Assembly: GCF_033100795.1 (NCBI RefSeq)
Contig: NZ_JAWLVI010000001.1
Span: forward strand, 1,130,254-1,194,253
Source: Pseudothioclava sp033100795
GTDB taxonomy: Bacteria > Pseudomonadota > Alphaproteobacteria > Rhodobacterales > Rhodobacteraceae
Reading direction: 5' to 3'
Length of the DNA: 64,000 nt
In this document: positions 50,459-60,400 of the stretch, piece by piece
Layout of the letters: every line of letters starts with the position of its first letter
Position numbering within the stretch: the first letter of the stretch is position 1
Program-made: the position numbers and the translations under genes
The notes under the pieces: generated by a model
What the model was told of the DNA's origin: nothing
Seen by the model: the letters and a program-made list of their open reading frames with translations, nothing else
The model's database searches: none

Positions 50459-51322
50459 TTAGCTGTTGAGCGCGGCAATCGCCTCCGCTTTCGCCAAGGT
50501 CTGCCGCGCGGTCACGATATGCAGATTCTCGACGATCCTTCCATCCACGACCGCAACCCCGAGGCCATTCTTTTCGGCTTCTTCGAACGCGGCGATCTGA
50601 CGCTTGGCCAGATCGACCTCGGCCTCCGAGGGGGCAAAGGCCGCATTCGCGACCTCAAGCTGCGCGGGGTGGATCAGGGTTTTGCCGTCAAAGCCCATGT
50701 CGCGGCCCTGTTCACATTCGACTTTCAGACCGTCCTCGTCCTTGAAGGCGTTATAGACGCCGTCCACGATGATTTTCCCCTCGGCCTTGGCGGCCAGAAG
50801 GCACAGGCCAAGCCCCGCCTGAAGGCCCAGACGATCGGCGCGGAAGCGGGTTTGCATCTCTTTCGCAAGGTCATTGGTGCCCATCACCATGCCTTCAAGG
50901 CGCGGGTGGGACGCAATTTCATGGGCGTTCAGCATACCAAGCGCGGTTTCCATCATCGCCCAAAGCGGAACGTCGGGGATCAGCGCGGCAACCGCGTCCA
51001 GATCAGCGGCTTTCGAGACCTTCGGGATCAGGATCGCGTCGACCTTGGCACCGCCCGCAATCGCCGCAGCAAAGGCGCGCAGATCGTCGGCGCCCCATTC
51101 GGTGTCCAGCCCGTTGACCCGCACGATCCGCGCCCGCTGGCCGTAATCCGCCGTTTTCAGCGTTTCGGCCAAAAGAGCGCGCGCATTGACCTTTTCGTCA
51201 ATCGCCACGGCATCTTCGAGATCAAAGATGATCGCGTCACACACCAGCCCCGTCGCCTTTTCAAGCGCGCGCTCTTTCGAGCCGGGAATATAGAGAACCG
51301 AGCGATAGGGACGATGGGCCAT
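50459..51322 (-). CDS. CitE-like CoA-ester lyase family, probable (3S)-malyl-CoA thioesterase (Mcl2 type)
   Basis: The 287-residue TIM-barrel protein starts RSVLYIPGSKERALEKATGL and shows CDAIIFDLEDAVAIDEKVNA, AILIPKVSKAADLD, PLWAMMETALGMLNAHEIAS, EGMVMGTNDLAKEM and FDGKTLIHPAQLEVANAAF. These are HpcH/HpaI-CitE motifs. In Rhodobacter sphaeroides the relative Mcl2 is the (3S)-malyl-CoA thioesterase that completes malate release in the ethylmalonyl-CoA pathway, and mch lies in the same gene block. I therefore prefer that role to citrate lyase; a beta-methylmalyl-CoA lyase would be longer. GGAGGAAAG precedes the ATG. Confidence 0.75.
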   Translation of the reverse strand: MAHRPYRSVLYIPGSKERALEKATGLVCDAIIFDLEDAVAIDEKVNARALLAETLKTADYGQRARIVRVNGLDTEWGADDLRAFAAAIAGGAKVDAILIPKVSKAADLDAVAALIPDVPLWAMMETALGMLNAHEIASHPRLEGMVMGTNDLAKEMQTRFRADRLGLQAGLGLCLLAAKAEGKIIVDGVYNAFKDEDGLKVECEQGRDMGFDGKTLIHPAQLEVANAAFAPSEAEVDLAKRQIAAFEEAEKNGLGVAVVDGRIVENLHIVTARQTLAKAEAIAALNS

Positions 51323-51423
51323 GATTCTTTCCTCCGCAACAATGTTGCGCCAAAGAACACCGCAAAGACAGATTCAGCAACCCCCGATTTGCCGCAACGC
51401 AGAAAAACCCTGCGTCGTTCTTG

Positions 51424-52164
51424 TCAGATCGCCGTCCAGATCAGCCGCAGCGAGATCAGCAATAACGCCCAGATCACAATACGGAAGAACAGAACTTGCG
51501 GGATCACCTTCACCGCCCAGACCCCGATCAGCACCGCTATTGCGGCGGGCAGCATCAGCGCGGCCGCGATCTCAAGGCTGCCAAGATTGACCTGCCCCAA
51601 AAAGAAATAGGGCGGCAGTTTCGCCAGATTGATAAAGGCAAACAGCACCGTCGAGGTGCCCGCGAACACCGCCTTGGTCATCCCCAAAGGCAGCGCGTAA
51701 ACTTGCCACGGCGGCCCGCCCGAATGGCTGACGAAGGACGTAAACCCCGAAAGCGCGCCCCAGAACACACCCTTCCCGACCTGTGGCCAGCGCGGTTCGG
51801 CCACCACAGGTTTACGGAAAATCGCGTTCAGCGCAAAGACGGTGCCGATCAGCCCGACAAGGATCGACACGGCGCGTTCCGGCACGATATGGGCGGTCGC
51901 CCAGCCAAAGCCGATCCCGATCAGCGCGGCGGGGGCGACGATCAGCAAAACACGGCGGTCGAACTCGCGCCGATAGGCCCACAGCCCGACCATATCCGAG
52001 ACAATATAGACCGGCAGCAATAGCCCCGCCGCCTGCACGGGGCTCATCACCTGCGCCAGCAACGGCACCGCGATCCCCGAGATCACCGGCAGCCCGCCCT
52101 TCGACAGTCCGACCGACATTGCGGCGATCACCGCCAGCACCCAGCCTATCGTATCCAGCTCCAT
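51424..52164 (-). CDS. TSUP family (TauE/SafE) membrane permease
   Basis: The 246-residue protein has about eight hydrophobic segments and two copies of the TSUP pattern: GWVLAVIAAMSVGLSKGGLP near the N-terminus and GALSGFTSFVSHSGGPPWQV in the second half. TSUP proteins move sulfite, sulfoacetate or other organosulfur anions; substrate cannot be told. ATG 52164 begins the first helix; the open frame extends 48 codons upstream with no ribosome-binding site. It is divergent from mdh. Confidence 0.85.
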   Translation of the reverse strand: MELDTIGWVLAVIAAMSVGLSKGGLPVISGIAVPLLAQVMSPVQAAGLLLPVYIVSDMVGLWAYRREFDRRVLLIVAPAALIGIGFGWATAHIVPERAVSILVGLIGTVFALNAIFRKPVVAEPRWPQVGKGVFWGALSGFTSFVSHSGGPPWQVYALPLGMTKAVFAGTSTVLFAFINLAKLPPYFFLGQVNLGSLEIAAALMLPAAIAVLIGVWAVKVIPQVLFFRIVIWALLLISLRLIWTAI

Positions 52165-52411
52165 CCCGCCCCCCCAGAATCGCCCGGCCTGCCCTTGCAA
52201 GGTTTCGGCGCTAACATCCCCCTTAGCGGCCCACCCCGCCCGAAGGCCAGCGCGGATTTGAGGAATTTTTCGCAAGTATTTTCCGCATTTTTTGGTGCAC
52301 AACGGCATACAAAGCCCGTGCCGCAGCGCAGCGCCCTTGCCACAAGCCCCTTAAGAGGCTAACCCATGCGCGTCAGTTTCAACCCATTCATCCTGACTTT
52401 GGAGGACTCAA

Positions 52412-53374
52412 ATGGCCCGACCCAAGATTGCCCTTATCGGCGCCGGTCAAATCGGCGGCACGCTCGCCCACCTGGCTGCAATCAAAGAACTCGGCGATGT
52501 CGTGATGTTCGATATCGCGGAAGGCACGCCGCAGGGTAAATCCCTCGACATCGCTGAATCCGGCCCCTCCGAAGGCTTCGACGGCGTATTCAAAGGCACC
52601 AACGACTACGCCGACATCGCTGGCGCAGACGTCTGCATCGTGACCGCTGGTGTGCCGCGCAAGCCCGGCATGTCGCGCGATGACCTGCTTGGCATCAACC
52701 TCAAGGTCATGAAGTCGGTCGGCGAAGGCATCGGCAAATATGCTCCGAATGCCTTTGTTATCTGCATCACCAACCCGCTTGACGCGATGGTCTGGGCGCT
52801 CCAGCAGTTCTCGGGTCTGCCCGCGAACAAGGTTGTCGGCATGGCTGGCGTTCTGGATTCGGCGCGCTTCCGCCACTTCCTTTCGGTCGAATTCGGCGTG
52901 TCGATGCGCGACGTCACCGCATTCGTTCTGGGCGGCCACGGCGACACCATGGTGCCGCTGGCACGTTACTCGACCGTTGGCGGCATCCCGCTGCCCGACC
53001 TCGTCGAAATGGGCTGGACCACGCAGGACAAACTGGATGCAATCATCCAGCGCACCCGCGATGGCGGCGCAGAAATCGTCGGCCTGCTGAAAACCGGCTC
53101 GGCCTTCTATGCTCCGGCAACCTCGGCCATCGAAATGGCTGAAGCCTATCTGAAAGACCAAAAGCGCGTTCTGCCCTGCGCAGCCTACGTTGACGGCGCT
53201 CTTGGCCTGAACGGCATGTATGTCGGCGTTCCGACCGTGATCGGCGCTAACGGCATCGAGAAAGTCATCGACATCAAGCTCAACAAAGACGAGCAGGCGA
53301 TGTTCGACAAGTCGGTTGACGCGGTCAAAGGCCTCGTAGACGCCTGCAAAGGCATCGACCCGACGCTGGCCTGA
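52412..53374 (+). CDS. mdh: Malate dehydrogenase
   Basis: The 320-residue enzyme is the LDH-like, NAD-dependent class of malate dehydrogenase. IALIGAGQIGGTLAHLAAIK binds NAD. The catalytic histidine is in AFVLGGHGDTMVPLARY, with substrate arginines in GVPRKPGMSRDDLL and near NPLDAMVWALQQFSGL. GGAGGACTCAA precedes the ATG. It is monocistronic, closed by a strong hairpin terminator. The 247-base upstream region holds no gene and no GTGATCAC palindrome, so its control differs from sdh and suc. Confidence 0.97.
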   Translation: MARPKIALIGAGQIGGTLAHLAAIKELGDVVMFDIAEGTPQGKSLDIAESGPSEGFDGVFKGTNDYADIAGADVCIVTAGVPRKPGMSRDDLLGINLKVMKSVGEGIGKYAPNAFVICITNPLDAMVWALQQFSGLPANKVVGMAGVLDSARFRHFLSVEFGVSMRDVTAFVLGGHGDTMVPLARYSTVGGIPLPDLVEMGWTTQDKLDAIIQRTRDGGAEIVGLLKTGSAFYAPATSAIEMAEAYLKDQKRVLPCAAYVDGALGLNGMYVGVPTVIGANGIEKVIDIKLNKDEQAMFDKSVDAVKGLVDACKGIDPTLA

Positions 53375-53395
53375 GTATCCGGCCTCTGGAAACGA

Positions 53396-53424
53396 AACGG
53401 CGCGCCCTTATGGCGCGCCGTTTT
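53396..53424. terminator. Terminator after mdh
   Basis: AACGGCGCGCC and GGCGCGCCGTT form an 11-bp stem with a 5-base loop, followed by TT beyond the paired TT. It lies 21 bases past mdh and just before the stop of a convergent gene. Confidence 0.85.
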
Positions 53425-53427
53425 GCT

Positions 53428-54519
53428 TTAGCGCATCATCAAAGGCGCCGGATCAAAGCAGAACTGCGCCTTAGCCCGCGCAATCAGATCGGCCTCGTGC
53501 TCGATCAAGGCCGCATCAAAGGCTGCGGGGGACAGATCAACCTGCGCCCCGAAAAGCGCGGCCACATGGACCTCGATCCTCGCGTCGTCCTGCAGCAAAA
53601 GCCCGCTGGTTCCCAGTTCCGCCGCCTCGAAGGGCGACACGCCCTGCACGTTCCACCACTGCGCCAACAGCGCCCGCGGGTCGGCGGCTATTTCGGCCAC
53701 ACGCGCGAATTGCGCCTTGCGCGGCGCGCCATAGGGGACCGGCTGCCCCTTGTATTCGGTGGTCGCGCGGCGCAGCATCTTGAGCAGGTAATGCAAAGGC
53801 GTCAGCCCGTCGAAATGGCGCAGCACGGCGGCATTGGCGGGGCGATAGGGCAGATCATTGGTCGAACTGTCCCAATGCGACAGCGGATAATGCACCCCGA
53901 TCACATAATCGCGCCCCGAGCGGGTGATCGACTTGCCCGCCACATGCCCACCGACACCACGGTCGATATAGAGCGCGCGCTCGCCATAGAAGGCCTCCCG
54001 CGCCTCGGGGCTATCACGCCACGGCTTGCGAAAAGCCCCCTGAAAGATCGACTGGCCCGCATCCATCCCTGCCCTGTCACCGATAAAGCAGCGCTCTTCG
54101 ACATCCAGCCGCACCCATGCCTTCTGCTCTCCCACATGCGCCAGATCCCGCGCCAGATCACGGCCCGCCAGCGGCACAATGAACTCGTCCGCGTCGCAAT
54201 GGCACAGCCACTCGCATGAGGTTTCCCGCAACGCGCGCGTGGCATTGTATTTCTGGCGGCCCTGATGGCGCGCAGGGCGCTTGTTCTTCCACGCCCGCGC
54301 CCAGCCGTCATCGCCCGAATGATGGAGCCGCACCCCCTCCACATCGCCAAGCAGCGCCTCGGCCTGCGGGTTCGGGCGATCAAGAAACAGCCAGACCTCG
54401 GACGCGCCCACGGCCAGATGATGCGCCGCGTAGGCCGCCAGAAGCGCCGCTGGTTCATCCACCATCGCGACCACACCCCACCGCGGCAAACCCGCATCTG
54501 TTTTCCGATTGTTACTCAA
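53428..54519 (-). CDS. Glycosyltransferase family 2-like (Glyco_tranf_2_4) protein
   Basis: The 363-residue protein resembles Glyco_tranf_2_4: WGVVAMVDEPAALLAAYAAH, then HHLAVGASEVWLFLDRPN, and the D-x-D motif in WLCHCDADEFIVPLA. No signal or membrane helix appears. The start is uncertain: TTG 54519, with AAGGTGG upstream, gives the best fit; TTG 54540 and a late ATG are alternatives. It is divergent from sucC, so the paired palindromes at 54614-54644 lie in its upstream region too. Sugar donor and acceptor are not known. Confidence 0.72.
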   Translation of the reverse strand: MSNNRKTDAGLPRWGVVAMVDEPAALLAAYAAHHLAVGASEVWLFLDRPNPQAEALLGDVEGVRLHHSGDDGWARAWKNKRPARHQGRQKYNATRALRETSCEWLCHCDADEFIVPLAGRDLARDLAHVGEQKAWVRLDVEERCFIGDRAGMDAGQSIFQGAFRKPWRDSPEAREAFYGERALYIDRGVGGHVAGKSITRSGRDYVIGVHYPLSHWDSSTNDLPYRPANAAVLRHFDGLTPLHYLLKMLRRATTEYKGQPVPYGAPRKAQFARVAEIAADPRALLAQWWNVQGVSPFEAAELGTSGLLLQDDARIEVHVAALFGAQVDLSPAAFDAALIEHEADLIARAKAQFCFDPAPLMMR

Positions 54520-54613
54520 ACCAGCACCACCTTTTTGCAATCCTTACCCCGAACGGGCCGGAACATCCAAGTGAGTCGTAATCTTTACCTGATCTGGTCA
54601 ACAATCTGTAAAA

Positions 54614-54644
54614 TGTGATCACACCCGCAAAACCTGTGATCACA
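54614..54644 (+). promoter_or_regulatory. Paired TGTGATCACA palindromes upstream of sucC
   Basis: Two perfect TGTGATCACA palindromes (54614-54623 and 54635-54644) have centres 21 bp apart, giving GTGATCAC-N13-GTGATCAC. AAAA is in the spacer and CAAA after the second. The sdhC leader has the same layout in the same orientation. The pair lies 108 bases upstream of the sucC ATG, between sucC and the divergent glycosyltransferase gene. Confidence 0.75.
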
Positions 54645-54751
54645 AAATCCTCTTTTCTCTGCCCAAACCGCCCCGAAGGGCATTTATCGTTTTGTTACAC
54701 GACCTCTCTGTGACAAAAACCGACCAAATCGCACCAGCATGGGAAAATGCC

Positions 54752-55945
54752 ATGAACATTCATGAATATCAGGCGAAGCAGCTCCTCAAGAGCTACGGTT
54801 GCCCGGTCTCCGACGGCCGCGTAGTTCTGAAAGCGGACGAAGCCAAAACCGCCGCTGGCGAGCTTGACGGCCCGCTCTGGGTCGTCAAGGCGCAAATCCA
54901 CGCCGGCGGCCGCGGCAAGGGCAAATTCAAAGAGCCCGAAGCCGGTGAAAAGGGCGGCGTTCGCCTTGCCAAGTCGGTCGAAGAGGCCGAAGCAATGGCC
55001 AAGCAGATGCTCGGCAAGACGCTGGTGACGCACCAGACCGGCCCGGCTGGCAAGCAGGTTAACCGCATCTACATCGAAGACGGTTCCGACATTTCCCGCG
55101 AGCTGTATCTCGCGCTGCTGGTTGACCGCGCCTCGTCGCGCGTGTCGATCGTGTGCTCGACCGAGGGCGGCATGGACATCGAAGAGGTCGCCGCATCGAC
55201 CCCCGAGAAGATCCTGACCCTCACCATCGATCCGGCCACCGGCTACATGCCCTACCACGGCCGCCGCGTCGCCTTCTCGCTGGGGCTTGAAGGCGGTCAG
55301 GTCAAGCAGATGGTTGCGCTTCTGGGCAACCTCTACCGCGCCTTCATGGACAAAGACATGGAGATGCTGGAAATCAACCCGCTGATCGTGATGGAAGACG
55401 GCAACCTCAAGGTTCTCGACGCCAAGGTCGGCTTCGACGGCAACGCTGTCTACCGCCACTCGGACATCGCCTCGCTGCGCGACGAAACCGAAGAAGACCC
55501 GAAAGAGCTTGAGGCCTCGAAATACGACCTCAACTACATCGCGCTCGACGGCGAAATCGGCTGCATGGTGAACGGCGCTGGCCTCGCAATGGCCACGATG
55601 GACATCATCAAGCTGTATGGCGCAGAGCCGGCGAACTTCCTTGACGTTGGCGGCGGCGCCACCAAGGAGAAAGTGACCGAAGCCTTCAAGATCATCACCT
55701 CGGACCCGAACGTGAAGGGCATCCTTGTGAACATCTTCGGCGGCATCATGCGCTGCGACATCATCGCCGAAGGCGTGATCGCTGCCGTGAAAGAGGTCGG
55801 GCTTCAGGTGCCGCTCGTTGTGCGCCTTGAAGGCACCAATGTCGAACTCGGCAAAGAGATCATTGCGACGTCGGGCCTTAACGTGATCGCGGCGGATAAC
55901 CTCGCCGACGGCGCCCAGAAAATCGTGAAAGCGGTGAAAGGCTAA
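54752..55945 (+). CDS. sucC: Succinyl-CoA synthetase beta subunit
   Basis: SucC binds ADP/GDP and succinate in the TCA step succinyl-CoA to succinate. The ATP-grasp start MNIHEYQAKQLLKSYGCPVS, the glycine-rich IHAGGRGKGKFK and the C-terminal VNIFGGIMRCDIIAEGVIAA are diagnostic. ATG 54752 yields 397 residues; an upstream in-frame ATG at 54692 adds a nonconserved leader. It is the first gene of a suc transcript and is followed 4 bases later by sucD. The paired palindromes upstream probably control it. Confidence 0.97.
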   Translation: MNIHEYQAKQLLKSYGCPVSDGRVVLKADEAKTAAGELDGPLWVVKAQIHAGGRGKGKFKEPEAGEKGGVRLAKSVEEAEAMAKQMLGKTLVTHQTGPAGKQVNRIYIEDGSDISRELYLALLVDRASSRVSIVCSTEGGMDIEEVAASTPEKILTLTIDPATGYMPYHGRRVAFSLGLEGGQVKQMVALLGNLYRAFMDKDMEMLEINPLIVMEDGNLKVLDAKVGFDGNAVYRHSDIASLRDETEEDPKELEASKYDLNYIALDGEIGCMVNGAGLAMATMDIIKLYGAEPANFLDVGGGATKEKVTEAFKIITSDPNVKGILVNIFGGIMRCDIIAEGVIAAVKEVGLQVPLVVRLEGTNVELGKEIIATSGLNVIAADNLADGAQKIVKAVKG

Positions 55946-55949
55946 GAAA

Positions 55950-56837
55950 ATGGCAGTCCTCGTCAACGAAAACACCAAAGTCATCTGCCAGGGCTTCACC
56001 GGCTCGCAGGGCACTTTCCACTCCGAGCAAGCGATTGCTTACGGCACCAAGATGGTCGGCGGCGTGACGCCCGGCAAAGGCGGCACCAGCCACCTGAACC
56101 TGCCGGTGTTCAACTCGGTCCACGAAGCCAAGCATGTGACCGGCGCGAACGCGACCGCGATCTATGTGCCCCCGCCCTTCGCGGCTGACTCGATCCTCGA
56201 AGCGATCGACGCCGAGATGGAGCTGATCGTCTGCATCACCGAGGGGATCCCGGTCCTCGACATGATGCGCGTGAAGCGCGCGCTGATGGACAGCAAATCG
56301 CGCCTCGTCGGCCCGAACTGCCCCGGCGTCATCACGCCGGACGCCTGCAAGATCGGCATCATGCCGGGTCACATCCACAAGCGCGGCTCGTGCGGCGTTG
56401 TTTCGCGCTCGGGCACGCTGACCTATGAGGCCGTGAAGCAGACCACCGATCTTGGCCTCGGCCAGTCCTCGGCTGTTGGCATCGGCGGCGACCCGATCAA
56501 AGGGACCGAGCATATCGACGTGCTCGACATGTTCCTGGACGATCCGGAAACCACCTCGATCATCATGATCGGCGAAATCGGTGGCTCGGCGGAAGAAGAA
56601 GCCGCAGAGTTCCTGAAAGAGCAGAAGAAGAAAGGCCGCTGGAAGCCGACCGCTGGCTTCATCGCTGGCCGCACGGCTCCTCCCGGACGTCGCATGGGCC
56701 ACGCTGGCGCCATCGTTTCGGGCGGCAAAGGTGACGCGGAATCGAAGATCGAGGCAATGCGCTCGGCCGGTATCGTCGTCGCGGAAAGCCCCGCGCACCT
56801 CGGCGAAGCCGTGATGAAAGCGATCAAAGGCGAATAA
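55950..56837 (+). CDS. sucD: Succinyl-CoA synthetase alpha subunit
   Basis: SucD binds CoA and carries the phosphohistidine intermediate. CQGFTGSQGTFHSEQAIAYG is the CoA loop and MGHAGAIVSGGKGDAESKIE holds the active histidine. IGGDPIKGTEHIDVL forms the subunit contact. The 295 residues are full length. It starts 4 bases after sucC and is followed by a GC-rich hairpin and a small lipoprotein gene before sucA. Confidence 0.97.
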   Translation: MAVLVNENTKVICQGFTGSQGTFHSEQAIAYGTKMVGGVTPGKGGTSHLNLPVFNSVHEAKHVTGANATAIYVPPPFAADSILEAIDAEMELIVCITEGIPVLDMMRVKRALMDSKSRLVGPNCPGVITPDACKIGIMPGHIHKRGSCGVVSRSGTLTYEAVKQTTDLGLGQSSAVGIGGDPIKGTEHIDVLDMFLDDPETTSIIMIGEIGGSAEEEAAEFLKEQKKKGRWKPTAGFIAGRTAPPGRRMGHAGAIVSGGKGDAESKIEAMRSAGIVVAESPAHLGEAVMKAIKGE

Positions 56838-56844
56838 GTCTTTC

Positions 56845-56868
56845 GGGGTCGGCCTTCGGGCCGGCCCC
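56845..56868 (+). terminator. UUCG hairpin after sucD
   Basis: GGGGTCGGCC and GGCCGGCCCC pair (one G-T) around a TTCG loop. No T-run follows, so it may be a partial terminator or mRNA-stability hairpin between sucCD and the downstream genes. Confidence 0.55.
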
Positions 56869-56986
56869 TCCCCCTTGGGTGCCTCGCAACCACCCGCTCG
56901 CAAGCGCAAATCAGAGCCGACCTCTGCTTTGCCCTTTCGAGCCCAGCTTGAAGGCCACGGCATGTTGCCGTTACGGGAGAGAGATT

Positions 56987-57385
56987 ATGATGATTGCGCT
57001 TCGTATGACCTTGGCCGCTGCGGCCCTCGCCTCGCTTTCCGCCTGCGGTGCAACCGGCAACACCGGCATGAGCAGCTATGTGGCCGTGCCCCAGATCTAT
57101 TCTCCGACGACCTATTCTGACGGTGTGAACCGCGCAGCAACTGTCGCTGTCGCCGCAGCCCCCGCGGGCCAACCTTCCGCGCCCGCGCGCGTCGGGGTAA
57201 CCGTGATCAACCCTTACACCGGGGCAGCAGTCTTCACGACCGACCGACAACTCACGCCGGACGAACAGATGCGCCTTGCCGCCGAATATTGCCGCTCGCA
57301 GGGCAAGGTTCTTGGTTCGGCCAACTTGTCGCAGGTCTCCGCCTCCGGCGCCCCCGGAACCAACAACCAGGTTTTCTGCCAGTAA
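56987..57385 (+). CDS. Small lipoprotein between sucD and sucA
   Basis: The 132-residue precursor has a lipobox (ASLSAC, lipidated Cys20) after a short hydrophobic signal. The mature protein is alanine/proline-rich (VAVAAAPAGQPSAPARVGVT), then has VINPYTGAAVFTTDRQLTPDEQMR and the cysteine pair in AEYCRSQGKVL and NQVFC. GGGAGAG lies upstream of the first of two ATGs. It lies between sucD and sucA, 75 bases before sucA, so it may be co-expressed. No family is known to me. It shares the small-lipoprotein-in-a-TCA-operon setting with 43547-43837, without obvious sequence similarity. Confidence 0.75.
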   Translation: MMIALRMTLAAAALASLSACGATGNTGMSSYVAVPQIYSPTTYSDGVNRAATVAVAAAPAGQPSAPARVGVTVINPYTGAAVFTTDRQLTPDEQMRLAAEYCRSQGKVLGSANLSQVSASGAPGTNNQVFCQ

Positions 57386-57460
57386 GGCCCCGCCAGTTAA
57401 AAAATTACAAGTGCGGCCCGTATCCGCCACTCAACCGACCACCGTTAGCCAGGTGACACC

Positions 57461-60400
57461 ATGAACGATCAATCTCCGAACGACACGTTCCACGCTTCCT
57501 CCTTCCTGCAAGGGGCAAACGCGGATTACGTCGAACAGCTTTATGCGCGCTACGCACAGGACCCGTCCTCTGTTGATGCCGCATGGGCCGATTTCTTTGC
57601 AACTCTGGGCGATGACCAGCTTGCCGTGACCAAGTCGGCGCAGGGCGCGTCGTGGGACCGTCCCGACTGGCCGCCGATGCCGTCGGACGACCTGACCGGC
57701 GCGCTGACCGGCGAATGGCCGGCCGCGAAAGAGCTGAAAGGTGCAGGCGACAAGATCAAAGCGAAAGCCGCCGAGAAGGGCGTCGAGGTTTCGGACGAGG
57801 CCGTAAAGCGCGCCGTTCTGGACAGCATCCGCGCGCTGATGATTATCCGCGCCTACCGTATCCGTGGCCACCTGATCGCGGACATCGACCCGCTTGGGAT
57901 GCGTGACAGCGCGCTCCACCCCGAGCTGGACCCGAAAGCCTATGGCTTTACCGATGCCGATATGGATCGCCCGATCTTCATCGACAACGTGCTTGGTCTG
58001 CAAATCGCCTCGATGCGTCAGATCATGGACGTGCTCAAGCGCACCTATTGCGGCACTTTCGCGCTGCAATACATGCACATCTCGGACCCCGAGGAGGCAA
58101 GCTGGCTGAAAGAGCGGATCGAGGGGCTTGGCAAAGAGATCGCCTTCACCCGTGAAGGCCGCCGTGCGATCCTGAACAAGCTGGTCGAGGCCGAGGGCTT
58201 CGAAAAGTTCCTGCACGTCAAATATATGGGCACCAAGCGTTTCGGCCTTGATGGCGGCGAAGCACTGATCCCGGCGATGGAGCAGATCATCAAGCGCGGT
58301 GGCGCGCTTGGCCTGAAAGAAGTCGTCATCGGGATGCCCCACCGCGGTCGCCTGAACGTGCTGGCCAACGTGATGAGCAAGCCGTTCCGCGCGATCTTCC
58401 ACGAATTCCAGGGCGGTTCCTACAAGCCCGATGACGTGGATGGCTCGGGCGACGTGAAATATCACCTCGGTGCCTCGTCGGACCGCTCGTTCGATGACAA
58501 CAAGGTTCACCTGTCGCTGACCGCTAACCCCTCGCACCTTGAAGCGGTGAACCCGGTCGTTCTGGGCAAGGTCCGCGCCAAGCAGGACCAGTTGAACGAC
58601 GAAGACCGCATCGCGGTTCTGCCTATCCTTCTGCACGGTGACGCGGCCTTTGCCGGTCAGGGCGTCGTGGCGGAATGTTTTGCGCTCTCGGGCCTGAAAG
58701 GGCACCGCACCGGCGGCACGATGCATATCGTCGTGAACAACCAGATCGGCTTCACCACCGCGCCGCACTTCTCGCGCTCGTCGCCCTACCCGACGGACAA
58801 CGCGCTTGTGGTGGAAGCCCCGATCTTCCACGTCAACGGCGATGATCCGGAGGCCGTGGTGCACGCCGCCAAGGTCGCGACCGAGTTCCGCCAGAAGTTC
58901 CACAAGGACGTGGTTCTGGACATCTTCTGCTACCGCCGCTTCGGTCACAACGAAGGCGACGAGCCGATGTTCACCAACCCGGCGATGTATAAAAACATCA
59001 AGGGCCACAAGACCACGCTCCAGCTTTATACCGAGCGTCTTGTCGCGGACGGGCTTATCCCCGAAGGCGAGATCGAGGACATGAAGGCCGCGTTCCAGTC
59101 GCATCTGAACGAAGAGTTCGAGATCGGCAAACAGTTCAAGCCGAACAAGGCGGACTGGCTGGACGGGCGCTGGTCGCACCTCGATCGCCAAACCGCCGAG
59201 TATGACGCTGGCGTCACCTCGGTTTCGCCCGAGACCTTCAAGGAAGTCGGCACCGCGCTGACCTCCTACCCCGAGAATTTCGACATCCACAAAACCGTCG
59301 CGCGCCAGCTTGATGCGAAGAAGGCGATGTTCGAAAATGGCAAGGGTTTCGACTGGGCGACCGCCGAAGCGCTGGCTTTCGGTTCGCTTTTGACAGAGGG
59401 CTTCCCGGTTCGCCTTGCCGGTCAGGACTGCACGCGCGGCACCTTCTCGCAGCGTCACTCGGGGCTGATCGACCAGACCACCGAAGATCGCTACTACCCG
59501 CTCAACCATATCCGTGCGGGCCAGTCGCGTTACGAGGTGATCGACTCGGCGCTCTCGGAATACGCGGTTCTGGGCTTCGAGTATGGCTATTCGCTGGCCG
59601 AACCGAACGCGCTGACCATGTGGGAAGCCCAGTTCGGTGACTTCGCGAACGGCGCGCAGATCATGTTCGACCAGTTCATCAACTCGGGCGAGCGGAAATG
59701 GCTGCGGATGTCGGGCCTTGTGTGCCTCTTGCCGCACGGCTTCGAAGGCCAAGGCCCGGAGCACTCCTCGGCGCGCCTAGAGCGCTTCTTGCAGCTCTCG
59801 GCGGAAGACAACTGGATCGTTGCGAACTGCTCGACTCCGGCGAACTACTTCCACATCCTGCGCCGCCAGATCCACCGCAACTTCCGTAAGCCGCTGATCC
59901 TGATGACGCCGAAATCGCTTCTGCGTCACCCGCTGTGCACCTCGTCGGCTGACGAATTCACCACCGGCTCGTTCTTCCGCCGCGTGATGTGGGACGACGC
60001 CGATCCGCAGCATCAGGGCAACTCGGAGTTCAAGCTGGCCGCCGACGCCAAGGTCAAGCGCGTCGTGATCTGCTCGGGCAAGGTCTATTACGACCTGCTG
60101 GCCGAGCGCGACAAGCGCGACCTCGAAGACGTCTACATCCTGCGTCTCGAACAGTTCTACCCGTTCCCTGCGCATTCGATGGTGACCGAACTGTCGCGCT
60201 TCAAGGGTGCCGAGGTGATCTGGTGTCAGGAAGAGCCGAAGAACCAGGGCGCCTGGACCTTCGTCGAGCCGAATATCGAGTGGGTTCTGACCAAGATCGA
60301 AGCGAAACACACGCGCGCCCGCTATGCCGGTCGTGCGGCCTCGGCCTCGCCCGCAACGGGTCTGGCCAGCCGCCACAAGGCCGAGCAGGAAGCNGCAACG

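Noticed and set aside
52165..52411. Operator of the sdh/suc type upstream of mdh
   Set aside because: No GTGATCAC or close variant is present in the 247-base gap; only a good ribosome-binding site near the ATG is clear.
54614..54644. CRP- or FNR-type sites for the GTGATCAC palindromes
   Set aside because: CRP half-sites are TGTGA-N6-TCACA and FNR sites TTGAT-N4-ATCAA; here the half-sites abut with no spacer.
57431..59764. 777-codon open frame antisense to sucA
   Set aside because: sucA has strong family motifs on the other strand; long antisense frames are common in GC-rich genes with strong third-position bias.
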